Virus record (IMG/VR): IMGVR_UViG_3300035126_000903
Span: 62,001-126,000 of that record
From: a virus
Length of the DNA: 64,000 nt
Strand: one strand, 5' to 3'
The position numbers were made by a program, and so were the translations under genes. A model generated the notes under the pieces. The model saw only the letters and a program-made list of their open reading frames with translations, made no database searches and was not told where the DNA came from. This document shows positions 50,950 through 59,631 of this stretch, one piece after another (position 1 is the first letter of the stretch; every line of letters begins with the position of its first letter).

Positions 50950-51648
50950 TTACTTCACTTCAACTAAATAGTATTCAGATTTATAACCCTCACTCTCAAA
51001 AGAACATTGCGCCAAACCAGCAGTTGCAATTTTCATAATTGCTGATTTTGGTGATTTGTTTGCATTCAAAATTTCTTTCAAATACTTTGCTGAAAATGAA
51101 ATTGGTTGAATTGAATCCTTACTACACTTACAATCAACTTTAATAGAAATTCTATTTGAGTTAATTTTAGCATATCCCAAAATGATTTCACCTTTACCAC
51201 CTTTACATTGGAATGTAAAAGTATCAGATTCGTTCAACGCACTTTTTGATTTAATGAACCTATTAATAAATTCATCACTCAAAACAATTTCAGATTCAAA
51301 CTCAGGAATTTGTTTGATATCAGGCACCGCAGGAATAACCGAAACATCAGCCATCATATAATTCACAGTTGTTGAATTATCGGAAAACTCCAATGCAGCA
51401 CTTCCAGCAGTTACATTGATGTTAGCATCCAACACACCCAATAGATTTTTTAATTGAGATGTTGTATATACTCCGAATTCACCATTAGCGAACTCACCAT
51501 CTTCAGATGTAACTGTCCCAAGTAGGGTTTTATCATCTGAAATGAATTTTACACTCATACCATCATCGGTTGATACAAGTTTTACAGATTCAATTTCACC
51601 ACCAAGATTATAGCGGCTAATGAATCCTTCCAAAGAGATTTTTTTCAT
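50950..51648 (-). CDS. DNA polymerase sliding clamp (T4 gp45-like)
   Basis: A 232-residue protein close to the length of T4 gp45. The strand-rich pattern with VKLVSTDDGMSVKFISDDKT, TTSQLKNLLGVLDANINVTA, SDEFINRFIKSKSALNESDT, and CSFESEGYKSEYYLVEVK at the end is that of the two-domain PCNA-like phage clamp. It sits next to the polymerase and clamp-loader genes and has its own promoter at 51671-51706. The trimer encircles DNA and tethers polymerase. Confidence 0.9.
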   Translation of the reverse strand: MKKISLEGFISRYNLGGEIESVKLVSTDDGMSVKFISDDKTLLGTVTSEDGEFANGEFGVYTTSQLKNLLGVLDANINVTAGSAALEFSDNSTTVNYMMADVSVIPAVPDIKQIPEFESEIVLSDEFINRFIKSKSALNESDTFTFQCKGGKGEIILGYAKINSNRISIKVDCKCSKDSIQPISFSAKYLKEILNANKSPKSAIMKIATAGLAQCSFESEGYKSEYYLVEVK

Positions 51649-51670
51649 AGTTTTTTATTTTTTATTTTTA

Positions 51671-51706
51671 TACAATATACGAATAATTTTCTTAAAATCC
51701 AAAAAA
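51671..51706 (-). promoter_or_regulatory. promoter for the clamp gene
   Basis: Minus-strand TTTTTTGGA (cc at 51699-51700) and CGTATATTGTA (51671-51681) with 18-19 bases between. The -33 element overlaps the last codons of the polymerase gene. It gives the clamp and clamp-loader genes expression independent of the polymerase. Confidence 0.7.
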
Positions 51707-54190
51707 TTGTGATGCTTTTTGTAAGTTTTCATTGGGTAAATCCCACTTCATAGCGTTGTAAAAATCATCTATTTTGTTTTGAAGCGAACCCTCCCAAATA
51801 GCATCTAAGTCTGCATGGTCGTTGATAATCTTCTCAATCTCCGGCGGGTCATTCCATCCCGTGAAACCAATAGAGTCTAACCCCCATTGATTTTGCTTTA
51901 AGTAAACCCATTTAATTTTATCACCGTCTTTCATAGGTTCATATTTGTAAGGGCACTTAAAGTATTTCAATAGTTGATTATATATAATAGCCGATTTAAC
52001 ATGCGCAGGTGTTCCTTTAGGTGATTTACCCAACGATAATTTACCATTATCGTATTTACTCAACTCTTTTACGGCTGAATTCTTTGCTACATCTTTTTTG
52101 GGTTGCGTTTCCATATCCCTCTTAAAATCCAATATCTTTTTATCAATATCCGATTTATTTACCCCCTTCAATATATCCGAAAGTACCTGTTCCATTACAC
52201 CCTTAAAATATGTTGGAAAATCAGAGCGTTTAACATCTAACCCCTTCGCATCTATTTTATCACAGGGGACGGTATTATCATTAATAATCCATTGAGCGTA
52301 TCTCTTTTTAGCAACCCAAAAACCTGCTTTCGCAATAGTTTCTTGTTTAATATCAAATCGGTGTTTATCAATATTAAACAATCTCTTCGCCATTACATCA
52401 TAGGTTTTATTGATATGTTCTTGTACCTCTTTTGCAACGGATAAAATTGCGGGCACCATTTCTTCATCCGATTCTACATTTATGTTTGGATTTCGGTGTT
52501 TGACAAGTGGCAAGGCTGAAAAATAGACAGAATCAGTATCAGTATAAATGTTGTAATCACCACTACTTCCTATTTGGGATATGTAATATTGATTGGCAAT
52601 TTTTTCAGTAGTTTTAATTACCGTCTGCCCAGTAATTGTAACCGCTTCTGCGTTTTGAACATCATAAAATCTGAACGATGGTAAACCCAATACACCATAG
52701 AGTGAATTCAACATAATCTTTTGAACAAGTTGGCGTTGGGAATAAAACTTATACAATTCTTTGTTTCCCTCCTTACCATACTTTTTCATCAAATCTTTGT
52801 ATTCAACCCTCTTATCAAACCACACATTAAGAATTTCAGGTATTACACCAACAGATTCATTTGAGTATATAATTCCATTGGATGAAATAGAATACCCATT
52901 TGTTTGTATTAGTTTGTTTAGCTCATCTCTATTCATTTCCGGCAAAGCCTGCCCATCCTCACAAACAATTTTATATGATTTAATATCATCTTTGATATAC
53001 GCCTCACTAGTAAATCCGGTTATTGAACCAACCTTTGTTTCTGGGCTGATATTTAAACTCATAATAATGGACGGGTATAGGGATGTTAAATCCAAATCAT
53101 ACAACCATTGATACAATCCAGGCATCGGTTCTTTCACATACGCACCCTCAAACTTGCCCTCGCTCTCTCCACCCTCTCTTTTAGGTCTATTTGGTGCTAC
53201 CCTACCACTCCTTCTTAAAAAGGTTAATATAGCCCCTTCTAACCACTTAGATGAAAAAAGAAAATCCTCATAAGGAACATGCCCAGAATGGCATATCGCC
53301 CTTGCCAAATCAATGAATTGTAGTTTTGAATCTAAATCTACAACCAATTTAACATCCTCAATATTGTATTCAATAAATCGTTCTAAATCATCTCGCATCA
53401 ATTGGTCCAAATTACCACTATAAGTAACTTTACCCCTACCCAACTCTAATTTAGAAATAGTATCCAATCTATAATTTGGAAACTCCTGATAAGTGTAGGT
53501 TTTATATAACGCTAAATAATCTAAACAGGAAACACCTGCAATTACATATCTTTCTCTATTCTTTAAGTAATCAACTTTACCAATAGGTGATATTGAATTT
53601 GCAATCTTTTGACCCAATACCTTTTTTGCCCTATTGTAAAAATAAGGTATATCAAAGAAATCAATATTCCAACCCGTTACAATTGTTGGGTTTATTTCCT
53701 GCCATTTTTGGATAAATGCCCACAACAAATCCCTTTCATTGTTAAAGATGTTTACCTCTGCGCCAGATATGGTTTTAGATGAACTACTCCCACCCAATAC
53801 ATACACAAAGTAATCACCCGTAGCAAAATCATGCGCTGCGATAGATGTTATAGTATTATCCGCCATTTGAACATTCGGCAGGCCGGTGTTCATTTCAACC
53901 TCAATATCAAAAGTTAATACTACATTGCCCTCTGAAACATCATCGGATGAACCATACTCATCAATTAAAATTCGGGTATAATCGTTTACATCGGATTCAT
54001 ATAACTCTAATTTAGTATCTTTTTCCCAATAAGTAATCTTCTTTAATCGTTGGCCATGTATAGAAAAATAAGAGCCATTTCCATCAGGTGTGTAGGCGTA
54101 TCTACTATGCTTTTTAACATAATGCCCCTTAACATCATCCCAAAAGTGAACAACATTTTCTTCTTTATCATAGTATATGTTTTTATACAT
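51692..54190 (-). CDS. DNA polymerase, family B (T4 gp43-like)
   Basis: An 832-residue replicative polymerase. Exonuclease motifs: VVLTFDIEVEMNTG (Exo I), TGWNIDFFDIPYFYNRA (Exo II), YNIEDVKLVVDLD (Exo III). Polymerase motifs: DLDLTSLYPSIIMSLNISPE (A), QKIMLNSLYGVLGLPSFRFY (B), IYTDTDSVYFSAL (C). The last residues NLQKASQFFGF resemble the clamp-binding tail of T4-type polymerases. Proofreading appears intact. The start overlaps the stop of the glycosyltransferase gene upstream. Confidence 0.97.
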   Translation of the reverse strand: MYKNIYYDKEENVVHFWDDVKGHYVKKHSRYAYTPDGNGSYFSIHGQRLKKITYWEKDTKLELYESDVNDYTRILIDEYGSSDDVSEGNVVLTFDIEVEMNTGLPNVQMADNTITSIAAHDFATGDYFVYVLGGSSSSKTISGAEVNIFNNERDLLWAFIQKWQEINPTIVTGWNIDFFDIPYFYNRAKKVLGQKIANSISPIGKVDYLKNRERYVIAGVSCLDYLALYKTYTYQEFPNYRLDTISKLELGRGKVTYSGNLDQLMRDDLERFIEYNIEDVKLVVDLDSKLQFIDLARAICHSGHVPYEDFLFSSKWLEGAILTFLRRSGRVAPNRPKREGGESEGKFEGAYVKEPMPGLYQWLYDLDLTSLYPSIIMSLNISPETKVGSITGFTSEAYIKDDIKSYKIVCEDGQALPEMNRDELNKLIQTNGYSISSNGIIYSNESVGVIPEILNVWFDKRVEYKDLMKKYGKEGNKELYKFYSQRQLVQKIMLNSLYGVLGLPSFRFYDVQNAEAVTITGQTVIKTTEKIANQYYISQIGSSGDYNIYTDTDSVYFSALPLVKHRNPNINVESDEEMVPAILSVAKEVQEHINKTYDVMAKRLFNIDKHRFDIKQETIAKAGFWVAKKRYAQWIINDNTVPCDKIDAKGLDVKRSDFPTYFKGVMEQVLSDILKGVNKSDIDKKILDFKRDMETQPKKDVAKNSAVKELSKYDNGKLSLGKSPKGTPAHVKSAIIYNQLLKYFKCPYKYEPMKDGDKIKWVYLKQNQWGLDSIGFTGWNDPPEIEKIINDHADLDAIWEGSLQNKIDDFYNAMKWDLPNENLQKASQFFGF

Positions 54191-55308
54191 TATTTAAAAT
54201 CCTTTCTAGCAATATTAACAAAGTTTTTTTCAATATCCCAACTTTTAAGTTGATGTTCCCAAAGTAATGATTGTGCTATTGTAGTAACATCAGTTCTAAC
54301 TATATTATCATCCAATAAATTTATAATCATTTGTATAAACTCATCCTTTGTATTATATAATAATGGGTATTGTGTTCCAACCATTTCAGGATAACAAAAA
54401 TTATTTGGTAGTAAATATGGAACACCACGAGATAAACCATCAGTAACCGACATACTCCAAGCGGAATATTGTTGAAAAGTTCCCACACCAAAGTGGGCTT
54501 TTGATAATTGATTCATGTAAACATCTCTATCAGCATGCCCAATGTATTTGGTATATGGTTTATCCATTTCTTTTAAAGTAGTCCATACTTCAAAATCTTT
54601 TCTACTTTCCCACAATTTATCCATTATCTCAAAAAACCACTCCGAACCTGTATATACACCCCATCTATGATTATATAAAATAGTTTTTGGTACATATCCC
54701 CCCGATGGAGTTGCTGAATCACAACCTAAATACCAAGGTTGAATTATATCTTTTAGTTTTTCTATAATATGGGGTTGAAATGTTTCTGATGCTCGTTTTA
54801 TAACCAAATCTTTTACCCATTGTGAGTTTACACCACAAACTTTCATTTGAAGCATACCCCGTATATTTCTCCAAAATGAATTAACATCCCTTGCACCATT
54901 ATCATCTATTTCCCACCAATGACAATAACCAATGATGGGTTGAAGTTTATTGTAAATACGGGTTATCATATATTCATTTGTCCATTCAGGCAAATGCGAC
55001 CATATTAAATTAAACTCACCATCATATTTATCAATTAATTTATTAAAAAATTTATGTGGATAATCTACCCTCATTTTTGGTGGAAAGCAATCCAATCCAT
55101 CCATTTTAACCAACTGAACATTCGGGTATTCAAATCCATTTATAATGCCTGGATGATTATTTAGGTCGGGATATGGTAGAATCCATTCCCACTCTTTTCC
55201 AATTTGGGTATTATCTAAAAATGACTTAAACACCAATAGGAACGAATCCCTATTGATGTCTTTTGCCATCCCAAAGTTTGTATAGTTTGGTATTACTAAT
55301 ACTCTCAT
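54190..55308 (-). CDS. GT-B glycosyltransferase next to DNA polymerase
   Basis: A 372-residue protein with VLVIPNYTNFGMAKDINRDS, LIWSHLPEWTNEYMITRIYN, PIIGYCHWWEIDDNGARDVN, ILYNHRWGVYTGSEWFFEIM and a C-terminal donor-binding half (AHFGVGTFQQYSAWSMSVTD, GLSRGVPYLLPNNFCYPEMV). The two Rossmann-like halves are of GT4/GT-B type. It is isolated from the glycan cluster and embedded between an unknown 610-residue protein and the DNA polymerase. It might therefore act on DNA, like T4 glucosyltransferases, but no hydroxymethylase is in the window. Confidence 0.75.
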   Translation of the reverse strand: MRVLVIPNYTNFGMAKDINRDSFLLVFKSFLDNTQIGKEWEWILPYPDLNNHPGIINGFEYPNVQLVKMDGLDCFPPKMRVDYPHKFFNKLIDKYDGEFNLIWSHLPEWTNEYMITRIYNKLQPIIGYCHWWEIDDNGARDVNSFWRNIRGMLQMKVCGVNSQWVKDLVIKRASETFQPHIIEKLKDIIQPWYLGCDSATPSGGYVPKTILYNHRWGVYTGSEWFFEIMDKLWESRKDFEVWTTLKEMDKPYTKYIGHADRDVYMNQLSKAHFGVGTFQQYSAWSMSVTDGLSRGVPYLLPNNFCYPEMVGTQYPLLYNTKDEFIQMIINLLDDNIVRTDVTTIAQSLLWEHQLKSWDIEKNFVNIARKDFK

Positions 55309-55309
55309 A

Positions 55310-57142
55310 TCAATTATTACTATTAAAAATATTCTTCAATGATTCTGCATCCGCCAAAACACGATACTTGTTATTTCTAACAAAATAGCCCTCATTATTC
55401 ATCACCAACTTATGGTTATTTTCAGAAAACCACTTCCAATATTCTAAATTGGAAACATTGTGATTAACATTATTTTTAGAGCGGTTATGGTATTTTTCCT
55501 GAATAATACAATTTTCAATAGTATAACCAATCGTTTGTATTTTCTGTCCCAAATCCAAACCAGCACTATCTCTATCAGTTGCCCCAAAATCAATGGTAAC
55601 AATTTGGGGTTCGTTGTAAGATTCGGTTGTAAATTTTATTACTTCGAATTGGGTTTGTCCTTTTAATAAAGGTTCAATTTCCTGAAGTAAAGTTTTGTAA
55701 ATACTTTCTTTTGTATCCTTCTTTGGAGAGTTTGATGCGTATGAATCTTTAAGTTTGTTATAAGTTGGTAGAATCAACTTTTGGAATCGGTTATCCATAC
55801 TAGCCCCATCATTGAAAAGACTTTCATTTTCAACCACCTCTTTCATTTGTTCAATCAAAACTTTCACAAAATCAGTAACCAATGTATTGATTTGAGTTTC
55901 TGATGTTCTATCACCTATAAGTGGTAAAGATTCTCTCAACTCCATTACAGCATCCACACACGCCATACCAAAATCTTCCTTACGCAATGAAGCATCTTCT
56001 AAGTTTTTAGTATCTAATGCGTCGGATTGTAAATTCAATAGTTCTTTTCGTTTGTTTTCATATGAATCCCAAGCCACATTATCAGCGATTTGGTTCATAA
56101 TTGTCAACTCCAATTTAGCATCTGCTTCAGTAACATCTTTAGTGTGTAAAGCCATCAATTGATTTTTAATATCACACTCAACCGATGAGTAGTAGTATGA
56201 CCCTCTGTTATCAAAGGTAGTCAACTTTCGTAATCCTAAAAACCTCATAGGTATAATTTCACTATATTCAGATACCTTTCGTTTGTAAATAGAGATTGCT
56301 GATGAGAAGATAACAATTTTAGAATTACCCACAAATGTGTTCAGAGTATCAATGTGGTTTCGGATTGCTTCAATATTAAGAGTATTTCTAAAGTAGGAAT
56401 CTGAATCATCTTTTTGCATCACCATGCCAACAAATGAAAGGAACGCTTTTTGATATTCAATCCATTTGTTGGAAGTATTATTAAGTCCTAAAATCTCCCG
56501 CATATGAGCATATATACTCTCTTTACGAACCTCAATACTTACTTCAAAATCATTAAGTGTTTTACCAAATGATGGAACATTCTCACAAATCATCTGAATG
56601 GAAAGTGTTCGTTCTGATTTTTTAGTACTAGCGCTATTTTGTTGTTCGTTTAATTTTTCAATGTATTTTTGAACATCAGTTAAAATAGAAACAGTATGTG
56701 AAATTGAATAGTCTGCCATCCAATTATTAATTGATTTACATTCTCTAATTAGTTTATCAATAACTTGTTTAAAAGTTGTAATTGAAAACTTTGTTGTATA
56801 GTGCGAACACACCAAAGTAGTGATGTGTCCCCTATCTTTCATTAGAAAATTTTCTAATTTAAAACTTTCATTCACAATCCAAGAAATTGGAAGTTGGTTA
56901 TACGAAGAAATACCACTACCAATTCGAATTGCGTATTCCAATTTATCTTTTAATACAGAAGAGATATCAAAGTTGGGGAGACGATTCCAAACAGAGTTAA
57001 AGATGTAATATTTAATCTTATCTACTGTTGATAAATCCTCTTTTGGTTTGAAGATTCCTCTTATTTCAGATATAGTTGTGATAATGACTGTGGATTTTTT
57101 ATCACTTTCTACAAATCCACGTAACTTGTCAATTAATTTCAT
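55310..57142 (-). CDS. large protein of unknown function upstream of DNA polymerase
   Basis: A 610-residue protein that I do not recognise. It is helical, without membrane segments. Segments worth noting: STVIITTISEIRGIFKPKED, HITTLVCSHYTTKFSITTFK, FVGNSKIVIFSSAISIYKRK, RFLGLRKLTTFDNRGSYYYS and a C-terminal VIKFTTESYNEPQIVTIDFG followed by ATDRDSAGLDLGQK. The end shows NLEYWKWFSENNHKLVMNNE. No Walker motif or nuclease triad was seen. Its own promoter (57165-57196) and position at the head of the replication operon suggest an early role in replication, recombination or host takeover. Confidence 0.7.
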   Translation of the reverse strand: MKLIDKLRGFVESDKKSTVIITTISEIRGIFKPKEDLSTVDKIKYYIFNSVWNRLPNFDISSVLKDKLEYAIRIGSGISSYNQLPISWIVNESFKLENFLMKDRGHITTLVCSHYTTKFSITTFKQVIDKLIRECKSINNWMADYSISHTVSILTDVQKYIEKLNEQQNSASTKKSERTLSIQMICENVPSFGKTLNDFEVSIEVRKESIYAHMREILGLNNTSNKWIEYQKAFLSFVGMVMQKDDSDSYFRNTLNIEAIRNHIDTLNTFVGNSKIVIFSSAISIYKRKVSEYSEIIPMRFLGLRKLTTFDNRGSYYYSSVECDIKNQLMALHTKDVTEADAKLELTIMNQIADNVAWDSYENKRKELLNLQSDALDTKNLEDASLRKEDFGMACVDAVMELRESLPLIGDRTSETQINTLVTDFVKVLIEQMKEVVENESLFNDGASMDNRFQKLILPTYNKLKDSYASNSPKKDTKESIYKTLLQEIEPLLKGQTQFEVIKFTTESYNEPQIVTIDFGATDRDSAGLDLGQKIQTIGYTIENCIIQEKYHNRSKNNVNHNVSNLEYWKWFSENNHKLVMNNEGYFVRNNKYRVLADAESLKNIFNSNN

Positions 57143-57164
57143 ATTTTTTTAATTTTTATTTACA

Positions 57165-57196
57165 CTAATATACAAAAGAATTTTTGATTTTCCAAA
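57165..57196 (-). promoter_or_regulatory. promoter for the 610-aa gene
   Basis: Minus-strand ATTTGGA at 57191-57197 and TGTATATTAGTG (57164-57175) about 18 bases apart. It lies 22 bases upstream of the start at 57142. This is a slightly weaker match in the -7 box (TATATTAG rather than TATATTTG). Confidence 0.65.
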
Positions 57197-57234
57197 TCTC
57201 AATAGAAAAAATTTACTACTCATATTTGAGGACG

Positions 57235-57486
57235 TTATAACCAATAATAACTTTTACCTGTTTTTCCAATCTTCCAGTTTGAATACCAGTCCGATGTATC
57301 AGAGTTATTACATAATACCATATATTCATCAAATTGTTGTTGTGTTATCTCGTTTTCTGGTGTTTCTTTATCAATGTAAAAAACTAATTTCGCTTCTTTA
57401 CCTTCTTCATATTTAGTCACAACAATTAACTTACTACCATTTCTTAATAACTCTTCAATATCTTTGTTAGTTTTTGAATTTTTCAT
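57235..57486 (-). CDS. hypothetical protein, 83 aa
   Basis: A small alpha/beta protein: KNSKTNKDIEELLRNGSKLI, VVTKYEEGKEAKLVFYIDKE, TPENEITQQQFDEYMVLCNN and a C-terminal KIGKTGKSYYWL. It is a single gene behind its own promoter at 57505-57537. Followed by about 90 noncoding bases carrying the next promoter. Function unknown. Confidence 0.6.
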   Translation of the reverse strand: MKNSKTNKDIEELLRNGSKLIVVTKYEEGKEAKLVFYIDKETPENEITQQQFDEYMVLCNNSDTSDWYSNWKIGKTGKSYYWL

Positions 57487-57504
57487 AAAAAACGTTTTAT
57501 AACA

Positions 57505-57537
57505 GCAAATATAAGAAATAAATTTTGAATTTCCAAA
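57505..57537 (-). promoter_or_regulatory. promoter for the 83-aa gene
   Basis: Minus-strand TTTGGAA at 57531-57537 and CTTATATTTGC at 57505-57515 with about 18 bases between, the best TATATTTG match to the Bacteroidota -7 consensus in this part of the window. It starts right after the stop of the gene at 57538. Confidence 0.78.
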
Positions 57538-57969
57538 TTATACCATTGGAAATCCACTCACAGTATTATTTGTGGTTGAACGGGTTGATACCGAAACTGC
57601 TAAAGCATCCATTGATGAACCCATAGGTGCTTTTATTGTTGGCGCCCATCCTTTTGAACGATTGCTGTACACAGGTCGGAACGAACCACGAGAAGCGACT
57701 GCGGGCGATGGTTGCCCAATAGTATCCCAACCACTTTCCCACTTTTTAAGTTGAGTCCCTTCCTTAAAAGTAATCGTATCTTCGGTAAATCCGGCCAACA
57801 TCTTCATCGGAGCCTGGCGAAAGATGTTCTTTCGTTCCTCACGATTTACCTCAATAAAAAGGACTGAACGGGCCTTTACCCTACAAACCTTTAGGTTCAT
57901 AGTGTAATCTTTACCATTGACGGGGATTGTCACTGCCACAACCTTACCCTGCAAATTTTGTAGTTCCAT
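57538..57969 (-). CDS. hypothetical protein, 143 aa
   Basis: A beta-rich N-terminal domain (GKVVAVTIPVNGKDYTMNLK, VCRVKARSVLFIEVNREERK) followed by a proline/serine-rich, basic C-terminal half (GSFRPVYSNRSKGWAPTIKA). The tail resembles disordered DNA-binding or virion peptides. It is transcribed alone from the promoter at 57991-58028. Function unknown. The C-terminal codon use is richer in GC than the rest of the window. Confidence 0.62.
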   Translation of the reverse strand: MELQNLQGKVVAVTIPVNGKDYTMNLKVCRVKARSVLFIEVNREERKNIFRQAPMKMLAGFTEDTITFKEGTQLKKWESGWDTIGQPSPAVASRGSFRPVYSNRSKGWAPTIKAPMGSSMDALAVSVSTRSTTNNTVSGFPMV

Positions 57970-57990
57970 ATTGTTTTTTTAACTTACATA

Positions 57991-58028
57991 GTAAAGATAA
58001 GGATAAAACTTCAAATATCCAAGCTTTT
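57991..58028 (-). promoter_or_regulatory. promoter with extended upstream element, copy of 6611-6646
   Basis: Minus-strand AAAGCTTGGA (TTGG at 58019-58022) and TTATCTTTAC (57991-58000), 18-19 bases apart. TTAACATAAAAAGCTTGGA is shared with the promoter at 6611-6646. The TGTGGATAAATTTAA upstream stretch is shared with that at 14041-14076. It drives the 143-residue gene. Confidence 0.8.
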
Positions 58029-58049
58029 TATGTTAAATTATCGTTAAAT

Positions 58050-58058
58050 TTATCCACA
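58050..58058 (+). promoter_or_regulatory. single DnaA-box-like site
   Basis: TTATCCACA at the same distance from the promoter -33 box as the innermost box of the cluster at 14100-14128 (about 30 bases). One copy only here. It could be a shared promoter element rather than an origin component. Confidence 0.5.
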
Positions 58059-58072
58059 TTTTGGGTTAAAAC

Positions 58073-58090
58073 TGTCCAATTTATTGGACA
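58073..58090. repeat. perfect palindrome next to stop codon, copy 2
   Basis: TGTCCAAT-TT-ATTGGACA, identical to 6675-6692, again two bases after the stop codon of the upstream gene (a Mom-like gene) and upstream of a promoter. Flanking bases CTTA on one side and AC on the other also match. Confidence 0.8.
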
Positions 58091-58091
58091 C

Positions 58092-58886
58092 TTACCAAAA
58101 AGTGGCCCCAGTTGGTTCATATGCGGTTTCGTGTCGTTCTATTTGGGGTATAAACTCCTCAGCATTCTTTGGATAATCCCTTATTTGATGCTTTAATTTT
58201 GAGTGTAACTCTCTTTTTTCTTTTTTGTTTCCCAAAATTTGAACATACCTATGTTTATCGGGTTCTTTCCTCCTCCAAAACTCCGTATAACCCTCCTTAC
58301 CAATCTCCCTCTTTAAATGGTCTAAGTTATTACTACCCCACTTACTAAACACCGTTCTACTATGTATCCATGTATATGGGTCTTTTGTTAGGGATATTCC
58401 GTAGTTGGGCATTAAAGCAATTTCCGATGATACACCTTGGTAAATCCAATTTGTCGCCTGATATATCTTACCCAAATGCTCTTGCCCACTATCTGCGTAT
58501 GATATTAGTAGTTTTATTTCCGTATCATTTTCCTTAAACCATTTAAAAGTCTGTCCCAATGCATAACTTTCAATATTTGAACCATACCCATCATGCACAA
58601 ACAATCGGGTCAATTCTAATGCATTATCTTTTGATAATCCCTCACAAATTGAAGTTGCTGCTTTTGCTCCAACAGGAAATCCGTAAATAGCACAACCAAT
58701 CAGTTTTTCATTATTACCAAAAACATCCCGTTCATCGCCCATATAAAATATACCAAAAGCGTATCTGCACATTGTCCACGCGTGGGTGTAATGGTAGGTT
58801 ACTATCATATCCTTTGCTATTGATTTTGCAATAGGTGCCACTCTAACCCTGGTTACATCGCAATATTCTTTACCTTCAATTTTCAT
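58092..58886 (-). CDS. Mom-like DNA-modification protein, copy 1
   Basis: A 264-residue protein of the Mom type: VRVAPIAKSIAKDMIVTYHY (YHYTH), RYAFGIFYMGDERDVFG, KLIGCAIYGFPVGAKAATSI, ALELTRLFVHDGYGSNIES, IKLLISYADSGQEHLGKIYQ and ATNWIYQGVSSE. The GNAT-like core with H-Y-S/T-H, ELxRL and SYAD...G-x-IYQAxNW is that of phage Mu Mom, which modifies adenine to evade restriction. C-terminal 80 residues carry WRRKEPDKHRYVQIL. Its start overlaps the neighbouring paralogue by 11 bases. Confidence 0.85.
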   Translation of the reverse strand: MKIEGKEYCDVTRVRVAPIAKSIAKDMIVTYHYTHAWTMCRYAFGIFYMGDERDVFGNNEKLIGCAIYGFPVGAKAATSICEGLSKDNALELTRLFVHDGYGSNIESYALGQTFKWFKENDTEIKLLISYADSGQEHLGKIYQATNWIYQGVSSEIALMPNYGISLTKDPYTWIHSRTVFSKWGSNNLDHLKREIGKEGYTEFWRRKEPDKHRYVQILGNKKEKRELHSKLKHQIRDYPKNAEEFIPQIERHETAYEPTGATFW

Positions 58887-59631
58887 TTGGTTCTAATTTG
58901 TGTATTTCTTCCAATATAACCTCCCCCACTTTTGGATATGGTTGTAGGGGATGTTTTATACTATTCAGTATCTTTTTTCTATTCTTTTTATCCAATATAT
59001 AAAAATACCTGTGCTTTTTAGGTTCTCTTCGTATCCAAAATGGTTTTGTTATTACTTTTTGTATTTGTTTTGGGTCATTTGTTCCAAATCGGACAAAAGA
59101 TGTTCTACTATGAAACCAATCACCATCCTCATCCCACCTAAAACTCCAACTATCAGTCCACCTTAAATTATTACCTTGATACAACCAATTGGTAGATTGA
59201 TACACTGTACCTAAATGCCCTTCTTTCGGGTCTGAATACGATATTAAAGCACGAATATGTGGTGCGTTTTTTCTCAACCAATCAAATGTTTGTGATACAA
59301 ACCAACTTTCAATATTACACCCATACCCATCTTCAATCCACAAGCGGGTTAATTCCAACACCTCCGTTCTTTGCAAAAGCTCGGATATGGAAGTGCCGGA
59401 ATTTCTACCCACTGGGTCACCATAACAGGCAACACCCACCAACTTTTCATTAACCCCACCGAAAAATTGATGTTCCCCCTCATCTAAATAAAATAATCCA
59501 ATTGAATAACTAACTTTAGTCCACAAATGACTATAATGGTTTTTTATAATCATCTCCTTTGCTACGGACTTACTAATCGCCCTTACACAAAATTTGGATG
59601 TGTCTGAATAATTTTTACCTTCAATTTTCAT
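58876..59631 (-). CDS. Mom-like DNA-modification protein, copy 2
   Basis: A 251-residue paralogue of the preceding product, aligning along its whole length: KSVAKEMIIKNHYSHLWTKV, SYSIGLFYLDEGEHQFFGG, EVLELTRLWIEDGYGCNIES, IRALISYSDPKEGHLGTVYQ, STNWLYQGNN and FWIRREPKKHRYFYIL. The catalytic-type aspartate (SYSD) and HYSH are kept. Divergence is high, which argues for distinct partners or sequence specificities rather than a recent duplication. Confidence 0.83.
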   Translation of the reverse strand: MKIEGKNYSDTSKFCVRAISKSVAKEMIIKNHYSHLWTKVSYSIGLFYLDEGEHQFFGGVNEKLVGVACYGDPVGRNSGTSISELLQRTEVLELTRLWIEDGYGCNIESWFVSQTFDWLRKNAPHIRALISYSDPKEGHLGTVYQSTNWLYQGNNLRWTDSWSFRWDEDGDWFHSRTSFVRFGTNDPKQIQKVITKPFWIRREPKKHRYFYILDKKNRKKILNSIKHPLQPYPKVGEVILEEIHKLEPNEN

